Source: Verrucomicrobiota bacterium (GTDB lineage: Bacteria; Verrucomicrobiota; Verrucomicrobiia; Palsa-1439). Taken from it: a DNA stretch of 33,887 nt. Below, piece after piece: positions 7,101 to 15,853 of the stretch (positions are counted from its first letter, which is position 1; each line of letters starts with the position of its first letter). Where the stretch lies: positions 1 through 33,887 of the forward strand of contig VHCW01000050.1 of the NCBI GenBank assembly GCA_016871575.1, read 5' to 3'. Position numbers and translations under genes: made by a program. The notes beneath the pieces are model-generated. The model was not told where the DNA came from. It saw only the letters and a program-made list of their open reading frames with translations, and did not search any database.

Positions 7101-9688
7101 TGCACCAAATCCAGCGCGACAGCCTCTACCCGAATCTGCTGCGCGATGACCCGGAACATTTCGGAATGGTTGTAGCGGCAGATTACGTCGCCAAGTGGGT
7201 CTCCGTCCGCCGCGACGTTCTGACGAACGCGCTGGCACAGGCCAGCGTGAGCGACAAGTTCATGCCGTGGAGCCGCGAGGTGCTCGACGCGCTGGCCGAA
7301 CGGTTGCAGGAAGACACCGAGCGCAGCAAACGCCTCTGGCTTGCCTACGAACAACTGGAGAAAGCCAAGGCGAAAGCCGAGAAAGACGCCGTCGAACGCG
7401 AAAAAGGCGCCCTCGCCGCCGAGGTCCTCGCCGATGCCGGTGAACGCAAACCGGTCATGCTCGCCGACGACACGCAAGCCGCCATCCGCGATGACGGCGG
7501 CGACGTGGGCGCGGCTAATTCGCTCCAGCCAATCGCCGGCGCTTACCTCGCCCGTCACATTCCGGAATCGGCGCCGCGCGTCCGCATCTCGATGCGCCGC
7601 GTGCCGACGACGGACGACGACGCGAAGAGCCGGTACGACTTCCGTCCAGATGTCGCGGTCGAGGCCAACCCGGCAATCTACCAGCCGCCCTATTTCTTCG
7701 TGTTGTATGTGCTCGACCCGCTCGCCGCGAAGGCCGCCATCGGTGCGCGAGCTTTCCACGGCCTGCCGCTCGACGACGCGACCATCAGCGCGCTCCAGAA
7801 ACATCTGGAAAAGAACCCGGTCCCGCCCGGCTTCGACCTGAAAAAAGACAGCTTCACGCCGGCCGTGGTGACGTTCGTGTTCTGCGACAAGGTGGAGATT
7901 CCGCAGCGCGTCATCAAGGAAACGGTGGAGGACTTGCCGGTGTTGAAGGAGTTCACAATCCCGGTGTTCCCGGGGATGAAACCGTTGCCGGAAGGACGCA
8001 CGAAAGGTTTTCTCTTTGGCAGCGGCGCGGCCGGTCCGGCCACGGAAGTTGTCGCAGTCGAAGGTCCGTTGCACATTACGAGCCAGCGGGCCGACACGAT
8101 GTATCTCGGCGCCAGAATCTTCGTGAAGTGCGATGCGGTGGGCAAACTCGCCACCAACACACCTGACCAGGGCATTTACCTTACGCTCGAACGCAGCCTC
8201 AGCGCCAGCGGGCCATGGACCAATGTCGAAGCCCAACGCTGGCTCGGACTCGAAAAGGGCGGCACCCGCGATGACGATGGGCGTTTCGTGTTTTTCGACA
8301 GCATCAATGCCGAGTACTCGAAGGGGACGATTCCCTACCAGCCTGTCCATTACCGCGTCTCGCAACAAGGCTTCGTCCGCGCTCCCAACTCCGGCGATTG
8401 GACCAAGGACCGCCGGCTCGACAAGCCGGTTTACTCCAACGTCATCAGCCCCATCGCGCCATTTCTTCGCCTCAGTATAACTCGACCGCCGAAACCGGCA
8501 CCGGTGATTCCACCAGGCACCTCCACCGGTCGAGGAATCTTTGCCGGGAAGATGCGTCCGGTCTATGTGGATTGGGGCACCGACAACGTCATGTACGTCA
8601 ACGAAGGTCCCGGCTTACAGTGGATCACCATGGGCGCCGAACTGATCATGGCCAACCAGTACTACACCTACTACGACGCGCACTTCACCGTGACTGCCGG
8701 TGATTTTACCGGCCACTTCTACGGCCCGCCCTGTCCCCATCCCGAAGACCCAAAACGCCAGCGTTACGACAGCGACAGCCTGCGCCTCCCGTGGTCGCGC
8801 TCGCTCAACTCGTTCACCGTTCAAGCCGATGCCCCCGGCGGGTCAGCCTCGCGCACGATCACCGTCACCTTCGCCACCAACATCACCGCCAACATCGAGA
8901 AACGCCTGGCGGACCTCCATCGTTGGGACGCGAAGACCGCCGAGGACCGCCAGAAATCCATCGCCACGATGCAGAAACGCATCGAGGAAGCCGACGCCAA
9001 GGTCGCTGAAAAAGCCAAGCACCTGAAACAATCGTATGGCCCGGCAGAATGGGCTGCGGCTGTCGAGTCGCTGGAGGAGGCCCGTCTAACGCTGGAACGA
9101 ACGACCAAGTGCGACTGGCCGACACAGGACACCTTACAACAGACCGATGCAGCCCGCACCGCCGGTGACCACAAACGCCTCCTCCAGATCGCCCAAAGCA
9201 AACTCGCGCTCCGAAAACTCGAACTTGACTACCAGTTGCGTGGCTACACCATCACCGAAACCCGGTACCAGCGCCAGATGGACAGCGCCCGCCAGAACAA
9301 AGAGGACACAAAACACTACGAAGACAAGCTCAAGGAACTCGCCCAGTACCGGGAGGAAGCCCAGACCAAGTTCAAGAACCACGAATCCGGTTTATACGAG
9401 GACATCCTTCGCGCCGCCGCCCCTGCCGGCGACGCCGCGGCCTATCGGCAATCATTGGAGTTCATCACCGGCCGGCTGCGGGAGAAGAACCAACTGGGAT
9501 TGTTGGGCGGTTGGTACTGCCAAGCCGCGCCGTTCATCGTCATGCTGACCGGCAGTCGGGACGAGGGGAAGAAACTTCTCACCGAGGGGAAACAACTCCT
9601 GATTCAAGCCGAGACCGATCCACAACGGAAACAATACCTCCAACGCAGTTGGGAGAACGACTCCAAGCCCGCGTGGTGGCCGCGCTGA
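4112..9688 (+). CDS. Giant exported protein of unknown function (1858 aa)
   Basis: I do not recognise this protein. It has a clear signal peptide (MKTLLIPLLLASFTLSRAA). Residues about 130-152 read RSDSGNQKAG then MGSDVDQTIF, which resembles the S...SDxD signature of Pol-beta-type nucleotidyltransferases, although the usual leading glycine is replaced. A helical region follows to about 690. One hydrophobic segment at about 748-768 (FLFVAAMTVPAAGIVVCVY) is preceded by a glycine/proline-rich ILPGIGQIKGA motif. Charged coiled-coil-like stretches lie near 940-1110. Two beta-rich segments resembling Ig/fibronectin domains lie at about 1310-1470 and 1490-1585. A long coiled coil runs from about 1590 to 1760. 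It has its own promoter and AAGGAA ribosome site. Its end lies 9 bases from the end of the convergent kinase gene. A cell-surface or periplasmic scaffold or a toxin-like exoprotein are both possible. Confidence 0.85.
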   Translation: MKTLLIPLLLASFTLSRAATVTNLPHVRPANRAHVTGHHEAKTVDPAKIEAASAIYKDWAKSAGGKPMTGEVMKKLYQTAGFEGVKTLIERSVIPAEHSMQMADHRILFMLQTFEAIVKQYQSEGRKIRIHRSDSGNQKAGMGSDVDQTIFVEEFKDGKWLRTEALDNSVADLFRKKFTEMHGLTVEALDIATIAGKDKFPDWRTTRIQTDAEGKRPFKLHAAETLAGLERTPGAYQECGPVVQQVQLRSADKLETDLREGRATEAPPDPREMLGALKEYNPDFRLNHLVLLTIGAGDDPNDKTIKAREAFQEDAVRVMFDGLKPQLIAGHGYDAAVANYIEFSHHLHDKNPAVKYHLRALDDGLNTIRRLRPGSDSPLARVEYAKIPEGVQRKQYLELLFGKDLAAKSWDGTSFLDRWQTSFDISAKLRDLHSAKKLTDETAAETFHQLATDIAAKEGKPTESWREYLPKARAEYNQRCQEFFMYNIVETSHQRVAEWLSGDPNDPKKRAVFEAALDEAAVRKQMKLSNKVFDHTWNIRKEEILRNFSEMAHLELMSTFRKINDRPDLVKLIIENAQRKGLAAEDVARLKMIAWESAGIFHGKMEYKQMPEMYLRYYAAQVRQNLKSPREYGLMAMERLGRDYGFIDSPEGPRATKWLKQLGMHGLHTKITEGMKTYKLAGITDRFLGNNVLNLGGLQSASTVLRVYSESGGDPDETIDALITEAWGILPGIGQIKGAHDAGLDPQAQFLFVAAMTVPAAGIVVCVYTIGENGVVLYEHEISGPLLNEQADAIYRGYVGPSLYGFSRETPPPGFDTLDIEALKKARADIKELTSKVQGGGTIEDAKALARTCRAERQLSAKKAAWKAYEAEEFRWRGSAILGSGQHLKQQRLELPAPADPVFAGSPIGQPGPLLGRIKPIIFHARGNEGPVDFTIKELTGAEKSQLAQLEKELAGLLPPHDYADRKHEFLRLKRQQKSYERAQRYLAEAAKNHELMHQIQRDSLYPNLLRDDPEHFGMVVAADYVAKWVSVRRDVLTNALAQASVSDKFMPWSREVLDALAERLQEDTERSKRLWLAYEQLEKAKAKAEKDAVEREKGALAAEVLADAGERKPVMLADDTQAAIRDDGGDVGAANSLQPIAGAYLARHIPESAPRVRISMRRVPTTDDDAKSRYDFRPDVAVEANPAIYQPPYFFVLYVLDPLAAKAAIGARAFHGLPLDDATISALQKHLEKNPVPPGFDLKKDSFTPAVVTFVFCDKVEIPQRVIKETVEDLPVLKEFTIPVFPGMKPLPEGRTKGFLFGSGAAGPATEVVAVEGPLHITSQRADTMYLGARIFVKCDAVGKLATNTPDQGIYLTLERSLSASGPWTNVEAQRWLGLEKGGTRDDDGRFVFFDSINAEYSKGTIPYQPVHYRVSQQGFVRAPNSGDWTKDRRLDKPVYSNVISPIAPFLRLSITRPPKPAPVIPPGTSTGRGIFAGKMRPVYVDWGTDNVMYVNEGPGLQWITMGAELIMANQYYTYYDAHFTVTAGDFTGHFYGPPCPHPEDPKRQRYDSDSLRLPWSRSLNSFTVQADAPGGSASRTITVTFATNITANIEKRLADLHRWDAKTAEDRQKSIATMQKRIEEADAKVAEKAKHLKQSYGPAEWAAAVESLEEARLTLERTTKCDWPTQDTLQQTDAARTAGDHKRLLQIAQSKLALRKLELDYQLRGYTITETRYQRQMDSARQNKEDTKHYEDKLKELAQYREEAQTKFKNHESGLYEDILRAAAPAGDAAAYRQSLEFITGRLREKNQLGLLGGWYCQAAPFIVMLTGSRDEGKKLLTEGKQLLIQAETDPQRKQYLQRSWENDSKPAWWPR

Positions 9689-9697
9689 TCAGGGCGG

Positions 9698-12577
9698 TCA
9701 CTTGTCAATCTTGATGCCCGGCAGCGAGCGGACTGGTGTCAGGTCAAGGCTATCGGGGCAGCCGAGGAGGCTGAGGTGTTCGAGCGGACTGTCCTTGAGC
9801 GGTCGCAAGCTTCGGATCCGGGTGCAACGGTTCAACGACAACTCCTTCAACGGCGCGCCTTGGAGCGGGCTGAGGTCCTCGACCAATGTGTCGTCGAGGT
9901 TGAGGATTTCCAGCGGCATATCGGCCAGCGGCGCAATATTGGCCAGTTCGGTGCAACCTTCGAGGTTCAAGTCCTTGATGGGTTGTCCGGCCAGCGCAGA
10001 GAGGTTCGTCAATTTCTGGCTGCCGCGCAGGTTCAAGATGATGCCGTTGCTTTCCAGCGTGGCCCGGCAATTGAGTTCGCCGCCGGGATTGTCGGCCCGG
10101 AGCTTCTCAATCGCCTTGTCGAAGGCATTGTCGTCCACGCGGATGATTCTCGGCGCCTTGCTGCCGACCTCGACCAGCGCCACCAACACATCCGCGCGCG
10201 CTTTGGCCCACTCGGTTTTGCCGTGTTGTGTCCAGTAGTTCTGAAGGGCAACCTGCAATTTCCCGCGCGCTTCGTTGGTGATTCTCGTCCGCAAGATCAG
10301 GCCGGGCAACGCGCCGGCGTCCTTGTTCAGGAAATCGGGGCTGGCCAGTTCCAGCAACTCGATGTACGCGACTTCGGCGGCGGTTTCGAGCGCGGCTTTC
10401 TCGCGTCCGGCGACAGTGGATTGCAATTCACCAATCCGGTTTGCCAGCAACGCGCCGAGCGGATGCCCGGCCCGCTGGAACATGTCACGCGCCCTGTCCA
10501 CGGCCCGGCTGTAATAGGTCAACAACCCGCGCATGAGTTGCTGTTCGACGCTGTCCTCCGTCAATCGCTGCAGCCATTCCGCCGCCGTCAGGTCGCTCAC
10601 CCGGTATTTTTCCTCGACAAACCCTGCCGCCTGTCCGTCGAACACGATCGTTTTCTTCAACTGGACCACGTCGCCGACCACATTGACAATCTCACCCTTG
10701 TTCTCGCCCTTGAGCGTGCGCAGCAGAATCGTCTTGCCGATGTCGCGTTTCAACGACGCCAACACGGCCTCCGGCATGGCGGCGACCTTGAGCGCCATTT
10801 CAGCGACCGCCTTGCAGTCTGAAGATGCGGACAACGCCGGGTCCGTTTCCGCCGCTGCGAGCCTCCGTTTGAGCGACGCAAAATCCGCCCGCAACAATTC
10901 ATCGGTGACGCCGCTCAGGAACGGCTGGATCTTCTCCGATGCGGCGCGCTTCGCATCCAGTTGCGCCTGCAATTTGTCCGCCTGCGCCATTCGCCCCGCT
11001 TCGGTTGCTTTCTGGAGCGGGCCTTTGTAGTTCCGCAGAAGCGCAATGGCTTCCTCCAACTTGCCGGCAGCCACCAAGGCGGACACCTCTGCTTGAAAAT
11101 GTTTACGAACCTCATCGAAACTCGACTTGCGGGCTGCTTCGAGCCGGCCAACCTCCATCGTCGCCTTGTCCGCCCACACCGTGCCGGCGCCTTCCTTCTG
11201 AATCTCCCGGTAACGCCTCATGATGCCGGGGAAATCGTCCGGGCTGTCTTTCTCGTAGCGTTGCGCCGCGCGGAACTGGCTCTGCAATTCCATCTCGCGC
11301 CCGCTCATCCGTTGCGGCGGCGCGCTTGTCGGGGTCACGCTTGTGGGCGACGCGATGTTGGTTTGCACCACCAGCACAGGCGACGACGGCGGCGTCTCAG
11401 GTTTTGCAAATAGTCCCTTTACCTTGTCGCGATGGATGAAGGCCGCCACGCCGACCACCGCCAAGACGACCGCCAAACCCGCCAATTCCAGCAGCAGAAC
11501 CTTGCGTGAAACGGTTTTGGGTTGCGCCGATGGTTGCGCTCCCCGTCGTTGCGGCAACAGACCCGTCGCCGGTCCCGTGGCGCGGCCGAGCACCGATTCG
11601 CCTGGCTCCAGCGCGGCCTGCAACAACTTGCCGCTCTTGCGGACGCGTTGGCACCCTTTCAAAAACGTGTCCCAATCCGAATAGCGCGCCGAGGGTTTGC
11701 GCCCCAGCATCCGCTCCAGCAACACAACGCAGCCCGGCGAAATGCCCGACACAATCGTGCGCGGATCGGGCAGCGTCTCCGTGTCCAGCTTGTGCAGCGT
11801 CTCCGACGGCGTCGGCGCGTCAAACGGCAACCGTCCCGTCAACATGTGGTACAACGTCATGCCCAGCGAAAACATGTCCGACCGGAAATCCAGGTTCGGC
11901 TCATTGAACGATTGTTCGGGGCTGACGTAGTTCGGCGTGCCAAACGCATCGGACGTTTTCGCGGTTGCGGTTGACTCCGCCAAGAGCTTCGACAATCCCA
12001 TGTCCATCAGGTGCGGTTTGCCGTTGCGGTCCACCATGATGTTGCCCGGCTTCACGTCGCAGTGAATCAACCGGTGCGACTGCCACGCCGCCGACAACGC
12101 GCCCGCTATTTCGTGGACAATCTCCAGCGCCCGCGCCTCGGGCAACGCGCCTTTCTTCTCCAAGATCGAGTCCAGCGTTTCCCCGTCAATGTAGGCCATC
12201 GCCAAAAAATAAATCCCACTGTCCTCGCCGGCCTCATAAACCGTCACCAGGTTCGGATGCTGGAACTTCGCCGCGGTCCGGACTTCCGACAGAAACCGCT
12301 GCACGGTTTCCGGGTCCGACTTGAAATGCGGCGGCAAAATCTTCAACGCCACGTCGCGCCCCAGCGAGAGTTGTTCCGCCAGATAGACCTCCCCCATCCC
12401 GCCGCGCGCGATCAATTTCTTGATGCGAAAACCGCCGATGGTCACCCCCGGCCCCGGCCGCACGGATGGCACCGTCAGCGACGTCCCGCATTTGGGGCAC
12501 GCGATCGCCTGTCCGGTGGCCTTGGCATCGGCCTCCAGCAGCGTTGCGCAACTGACACATGCAAATGATATCTTCAT
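9698..12577 (-). CDS. Membrane Ser/Thr protein kinase with zinc ribbon and leucine-rich C-terminus
   Basis: This is a Hanks-type (PknB-like) kinase of 959 residues. In order it has a zinc ribbon (C7, C10, C27, C30), the kinase domain at about 50-310, a membrane helix at about 361-381 and a large outer region. The outer region has helical, coiled-coil-like parts and ends in leucine-rich-like repeats (about 865-959, e.g. LNLDDTLVEDLSPL and LSLNRCTRIRSL). The kinase domain has a glycine loop ARGGMGEV, lysine in VALKIL (K79), APE-like SPEQ, and two departures. The catalytic loop reads HCDVKPGN instead of HRD (a non-RD kinase), and DFG reads DMG. The aspartates and K79 are kept, so activity is likely. 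I prefer the ATG at 12577 (AAGAG 6 bases upstream); an in-frame TTG at 12583 is the alternative. It follows the GH106 gene by 34 bases and is probably in the same operon. Confidence 0.92.
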   Translation of the reverse strand: MKISFACVSCATLLEADAKATGQAIACPKCGTSLTVPSVRPGPGVTIGGFRIKKLIARGGMGEVYLAEQLSLGRDVALKILPPHFKSDPETVQRFLSEVRTAAKFQHPNLVTVYEAGEDSGIYFLAMAYIDGETLDSILEKKGALPEARALEIVHEIAGALSAAWQSHRLIHCDVKPGNIMVDRNGKPHLMDMGLSKLLAESTATAKTSDAFGTPNYVSPEQSFNEPNLDFRSDMFSLGMTLYHMLTGRLPFDAPTPSETLHKLDTETLPDPRTIVSGISPGCVVLLERMLGRKPSARYSDWDTFLKGCQRVRKSGKLLQAALEPGESVLGRATGPATGLLPQRRGAQPSAQPKTVSRKVLLLELAGLAVVLAVVGVAAFIHRDKVKGLFAKPETPPSSPVLVVQTNIASPTSVTPTSAPPQRMSGREMELQSQFRAAQRYEKDSPDDFPGIMRRYREIQKEGAGTVWADKATMEVGRLEAARKSSFDEVRKHFQAEVSALVAAGKLEEAIALLRNYKGPLQKATEAGRMAQADKLQAQLDAKRAASEKIQPFLSGVTDELLRADFASLKRRLAAAETDPALSASSDCKAVAEMALKVAAMPEAVLASLKRDIGKTILLRTLKGENKGEIVNVVGDVVQLKKTIVFDGQAAGFVEEKYRVSDLTAAEWLQRLTEDSVEQQLMRGLLTYYSRAVDRARDMFQRAGHPLGALLANRIGELQSTVAGREKAALETAAEVAYIELLELASPDFLNKDAGALPGLILRTRITNEARGKLQVALQNYWTQHGKTEWAKARADVLVALVEVGSKAPRIIRVDDNAFDKAIEKLRADNPGGELNCRATLESNGIILNLRGSQKLTNLSALAGQPIKDLNLEGCTELANIAPLADMPLEILNLDDTLVEDLSPLQGAPLKELSLNRCTRIRSLRPLKDSPLEHLSLLGCPDSLDLTPVRSLPGIKIDK

Positions 12578-12611
12578 CCTCAACTCTTGTAACGGCGCAC
12601 CAACAATCAGG

Positions 12612-15600
12612 TCAAGACCGTTCCCGAAGCGTCACCGGCCCGAACAACCCCGATTCTTGCGGCTCCGACCCCGGTTTGACCCGGATATTCGTCTTCGTCC
12701 GCTCCCGATTCGGGTCGCCCACAAGCTGGTTGAACCAACTGTTGACCACGGTGATCTCCAGCAAATTGCCCGACGCTTTCACGGCATCCGTGATTTCCAC
12801 GCGCCACGGCGGACACCAGACCACACCGAGATCTTGTCCATTCAACCGCACACCGGCCATCAGCGACACCCCACCGAGGTCAAGAAACAGACGCTTCGTC
12901 CGCCCCGTCGCTTCAAACGTCTTTCGATAGACCGCCATTCCGCTGAAGTGGCGCACCTCCGGCACCGTCGTCCAATCAGCCAATTCTTCAAAGCGCAATT
13001 TCTTTTCGCCAAATGTCACCTCCCACGCCCCGGTCAATTCGGCCACGGTTTTGAACTTCGGAACATTTTCGGTGTCTTTCGCAGTTCCCTTCCGGAACAC
13101 CACAAACACCGATCCATACGGCGCAAACTCCAACGGCAGCGTTGTCCGTCCCTCCTTCCGCGCAAACGTGGCGGCGCCGCGACGCTCGCCCGTGACCGGA
13201 TCCCAAAGCTCCGGCTTTGTTCCCGCCGCGCGAAACGTGCATCGGGCGCGGGTGACGCTGTTGGACAGGTTAGCGACAAAGTAAATTTCCGCACCGCCCT
13301 CCCGGCGATGAATGTAATCGAGGTCAGCAGACGGACTCTCCGCCTCGAACTCAAAATCCGGCTTCACCCCGGCCGCCAGCAGCACTTCGCGCGCGGTCTT
13401 GCCGGTGATGATGCGCCCGCTGTCCCACAACTCGCCGGCGATTCGTTTGATCTCCGCATCGTCATCGCGCAACCCCATTCCACACGACGGCTTCGGCCCG
13501 ATGACCGTCGCGCCCGCCTTCACCAGTTCGGCGATCTTGCGGAGCGCTGCAACCGAGATCGCCTTATTCTCGCGCAACACCAGCGCGCGGTAACTCATAC
13601 CGTCGGGCAACACGATGCGACCGTCTTTCACCGACGCCCGCGTCAGTAACGCTTCCTCGGTGATGACATCGTAGTCGTAGCCCGGCAACACGCGGGCGGG
13701 ATCGGTTCGCTTGTGTTGCGCGAAGTTCGGAACGTGGTCGCCGTAGTAGTAGGCGACATCCGCGACGAACAATCCCTGCTGCAAAAGAAATTGGCAGCGG
13801 TTCAGGTAAGCAAAGAACGCCCCACCCATCGGCCACCACGTTGTGTTCGGGTTGATGTGCGTCCCGGCAAAATACTGAATACCCGGCAATCCGAACTCCT
13901 TGGGCGAACAGACGAACTCGTGCCAGACCAGCAAGTTCAATCCCTCGCAGCACGCCTTGTTGAACGACGGTTTCAGGTTGTCCCAGATCGTCTCCTGCCA
14001 ATGCGGCCCGATGGTGGTGAATCCCTCGGCCAGAACCAACCGTCGCCCATAGGTGTGCGCGGCGGAAGCGGGTTGCTTCACGAAGAACCGGTTCGAGTCG
14101 CCGATCCGGTGACGCCACGACCACGCCCAGAACTCGCTCATCGGCGCGTCGTTGAAACCGAGACAACGCTGCGCGTCAATCGGCACCGCATGCGGCCCGC
14201 CCGATTCGGGATGAATCAGCATCCCGCGCCGGTGCGCGCCGTCGCGGAACAGCCGGTAATGATTGTCAATCGCCAGGTCGCCAATCGTCTTCCGAAAATC
14301 GTGCAGGAACCGGTGGCTCGCGCTGCGGCTCCCGACAATCTTGCCCGCCAACGCCGGCAGCCACGGCAACAGGTCGTAGCCGCGACGTTTCTGAAATTCC
14401 GCGCGCAACGTCGGCGTCCAGTTCAACGGCTCGACCTCCCAACTGTCCGTGTGCAAGTACTTCAACGTCTTTCCCGCCAGCGGCCCGGCGTCATCGAGCA
14501 GCGGCTCGACCACCGCATCCCAGTACCGGCGAAACGCGCCCGCATCGAGCACGTCAATCGCGTAGCCTTTCCAGTTGTCGCTCGAAGTCGAGACGTACGA
14601 GTGATTGCCGATGGTGCAGCCAAAACGCAACACCCGCCACACGCCCGCCGGCGCGTCCCAACGCAGCGTGCCGTCGGCGGCGAGTTTGCCGGTCAAATCC
14701 ACCACGTCAGCCGGGCGCGTCTCCTCCTCGCCCGGTTGATCGGGAAGTTCGTCCAGTAACAACGTCGTGTCCGGCGCGGAGAAATGCAGCGGCTTATGCC
14801 CGGCCTTCTCCTCCCAGTGCTGGAGGCGCCGCGCCTTCACCACGCGGTCCGGCCACGATCCGTTTTTGCCCGACAATCGCACTTCGGCGATCTGGCAGTT
14901 GCGCGGCGCCTGCGGGGAACTTCTATCGAAAGCGCCCACGATCAACAGACGAAACAGACTCCCGCTAACCGGCGCAAACGTCACGGTCGTCTCCCGGTTC
15001 TTATCGGCCACGAACTCTTTGATGACGCGAAATGCCTTGCCGTCATCAGACACCTGCAACTCGCACTCCTTCGGCCCGTAACCGGGACGCGGCTGAATTG
15101 TCAGGCGGTTGATTTCTGTCGGCTCCAGAAACTCGAACTGCACCCACGCCGGCGTTTTGCGCGACGGGCCGACCCGGAGCTTGCCTGTCGTGGAAATCCA
15201 AAACGTGTTCGTGTCGCCGTCTGCCAAATACGCCAACGGGCGCCCCGGTTGTTCGGAGCATGATTTCAGCCCGGCAAAGACGCTCTGCGCCCCATCCTCT
15301 GGTTTCACCCGGTACGCCACGATAAAACTGTCCCGGTAATACCCGTCGCGCCCGGCAGGTTCTGCAAGTTTTCGATCGATCTTGCCCGGCCCTTTCACCA
15401 GCGACTCCGACCATACCATTTTCTTTGCCGCGTCATCGGCCGTGACCATCGGGCCGCCGAGGTTCCAGCCGCTCTGGATGTTGAGGCTCATTTCCAGGCC
15501 GAGCCGATTCGCCTCGCGAAGTGTGTACTTGTAAAGCGCGCGCCATTCCGGTGAAAGAAACGACACACCGTGCGGCACCGGGTCGTTGCCATCCTGCGAC

Positions 15601-15833
15601 GCGCCACCCGCATCGCAGATCAGCGCGCCGCCGAATCCTTTCGCCTTCATCTCCTCAAGGTCGCGCGTGATGGCTTCCTTCGTGACGTTGCCGTTGAGCC
15701 ACCACCAGTACGCCCGAATCCGGCCCTCCATCGGCGGATGGTTCCAACCGTCAACAAGCGGGTCCTGAGCGCGTGCTCCTGATGTGAGAATAAAAAGGAC
15801 GGCAACAAACGAGCAAAAGGTCATGCGATTCAT
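12612..15833 (-). CDS. Exported glycoside hydrolase, GH106 (alpha-L-rhamnosidase)-like
   Basis: This 1073-residue protein has a signal peptide (MNRMTFCSFVAVLFILTSGARA). The mature N-terminus carries the GH106 hallmark RAYWWWLNGNVTKEAI (about residue 40) followed by DLEEMKAKGFGGALI. Residues about 235-350 look like an F5/8-type discoidin insert (WVQFEFLEPTEINRLTI, and IAEVRLSG). The middle part with LHTDSWEVEPLNWTP and LVLAEGFTTIGPHWQ fits the (beta/alpha)8 core. The C-terminus has galactose-binding-like beta-sandwich features (MAVYRKTFEATGRTKRLFLDL and VRLNGQDLGVVWCPPWRVEIT). GH106 enzymes cleave alpha-L-rhamnosides, for example in pectin rhamnogalacturonan II. The exact substrate here is not shown. 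The frame is open upstream, but the ATG at 15833 is the one that yields the signal peptide. It lies 20 bases after the AAA/DUF4143 gene. Confidence 0.88.
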   Translation of the reverse strand: MNRMTFCSFVAVLFILTSGARAQDPLVDGWNHPPMEGRIRAYWWWLNGNVTKEAITRDLEEMKAKGFGGALICDAGGASQDGNDPVPHGVSFLSPEWRALYKYTLREANRLGLEMSLNIQSGWNLGGPMVTADDAAKKMVWSESLVKGPGKIDRKLAEPAGRDGYYRDSFIVAYRVKPEDGAQSVFAGLKSCSEQPGRPLAYLADGDTNTFWISTTGKLRVGPSRKTPAWVQFEFLEPTEINRLTIQPRPGYGPKECELQVSDDGKAFRVIKEFVADKNRETTVTFAPVSGSLFRLLIVGAFDRSSPQAPRNCQIAEVRLSGKNGSWPDRVVKARRLQHWEEKAGHKPLHFSAPDTTLLLDELPDQPGEEETRPADVVDLTGKLAADGTLRWDAPAGVWRVLRFGCTIGNHSYVSTSSDNWKGYAIDVLDAGAFRRYWDAVVEPLLDDAGPLAGKTLKYLHTDSWEVEPLNWTPTLRAEFQKRRGYDLLPWLPALAGKIVGSRSASHRFLHDFRKTIGDLAIDNHYRLFRDGAHRRGMLIHPESGGPHAVPIDAQRCLGFNDAPMSEFWAWSWRHRIGDSNRFFVKQPASAAHTYGRRLVLAEGFTTIGPHWQETIWDNLKPSFNKACCEGLNLLVWHEFVCSPKEFGLPGIQYFAGTHINPNTTWWPMGGAFFAYLNRCQFLLQQGLFVADVAYYYGDHVPNFAQHKRTDPARVLPGYDYDVITEEALLTRASVKDGRIVLPDGMSYRALVLRENKAISVAALRKIAELVKAGATVIGPKPSCGMGLRDDDAEIKRIAGELWDSGRIITGKTAREVLLAAGVKPDFEFEAESPSADLDYIHRREGGAEIYFVANLSNSVTRARCTFRAAGTKPELWDPVTGERRGAATFARKEGRTTLPLEFAPYGSVFVVFRKGTAKDTENVPKFKTVAELTGAWEVTFGEKKLRFEELADWTTVPEVRHFSGMAVYRKTFEATGRTKRLFLDLGGVSLMAGVRLNGQDLGVVWCPPWRVEITDAVKASGNLLEITVVNSWFNQLVGDPNRERTKTNIRVKPGSEPQESGLFGPVTLRERS

Positions 15834-15853
15834 GGTGTAAGGTCCGGTTGTGA

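Noticed and set aside
5993-8368. A 791-codon minus-strand open frame, with a second of 620 codons at 4055-5917, opposite the giant gene
   Set aside because: Both are antisense shadows. The plus frame has a signal peptide, promoter and ribosome site, while these have none and their composition is that of reverse-read GC-rich codons.
14085-14105. A GGTTCGAGTC string resembling a tRNA T-arm
   Set aside because: It lies inside the GH106 coding region, and no acceptor or anticodon stem can be formed around it.
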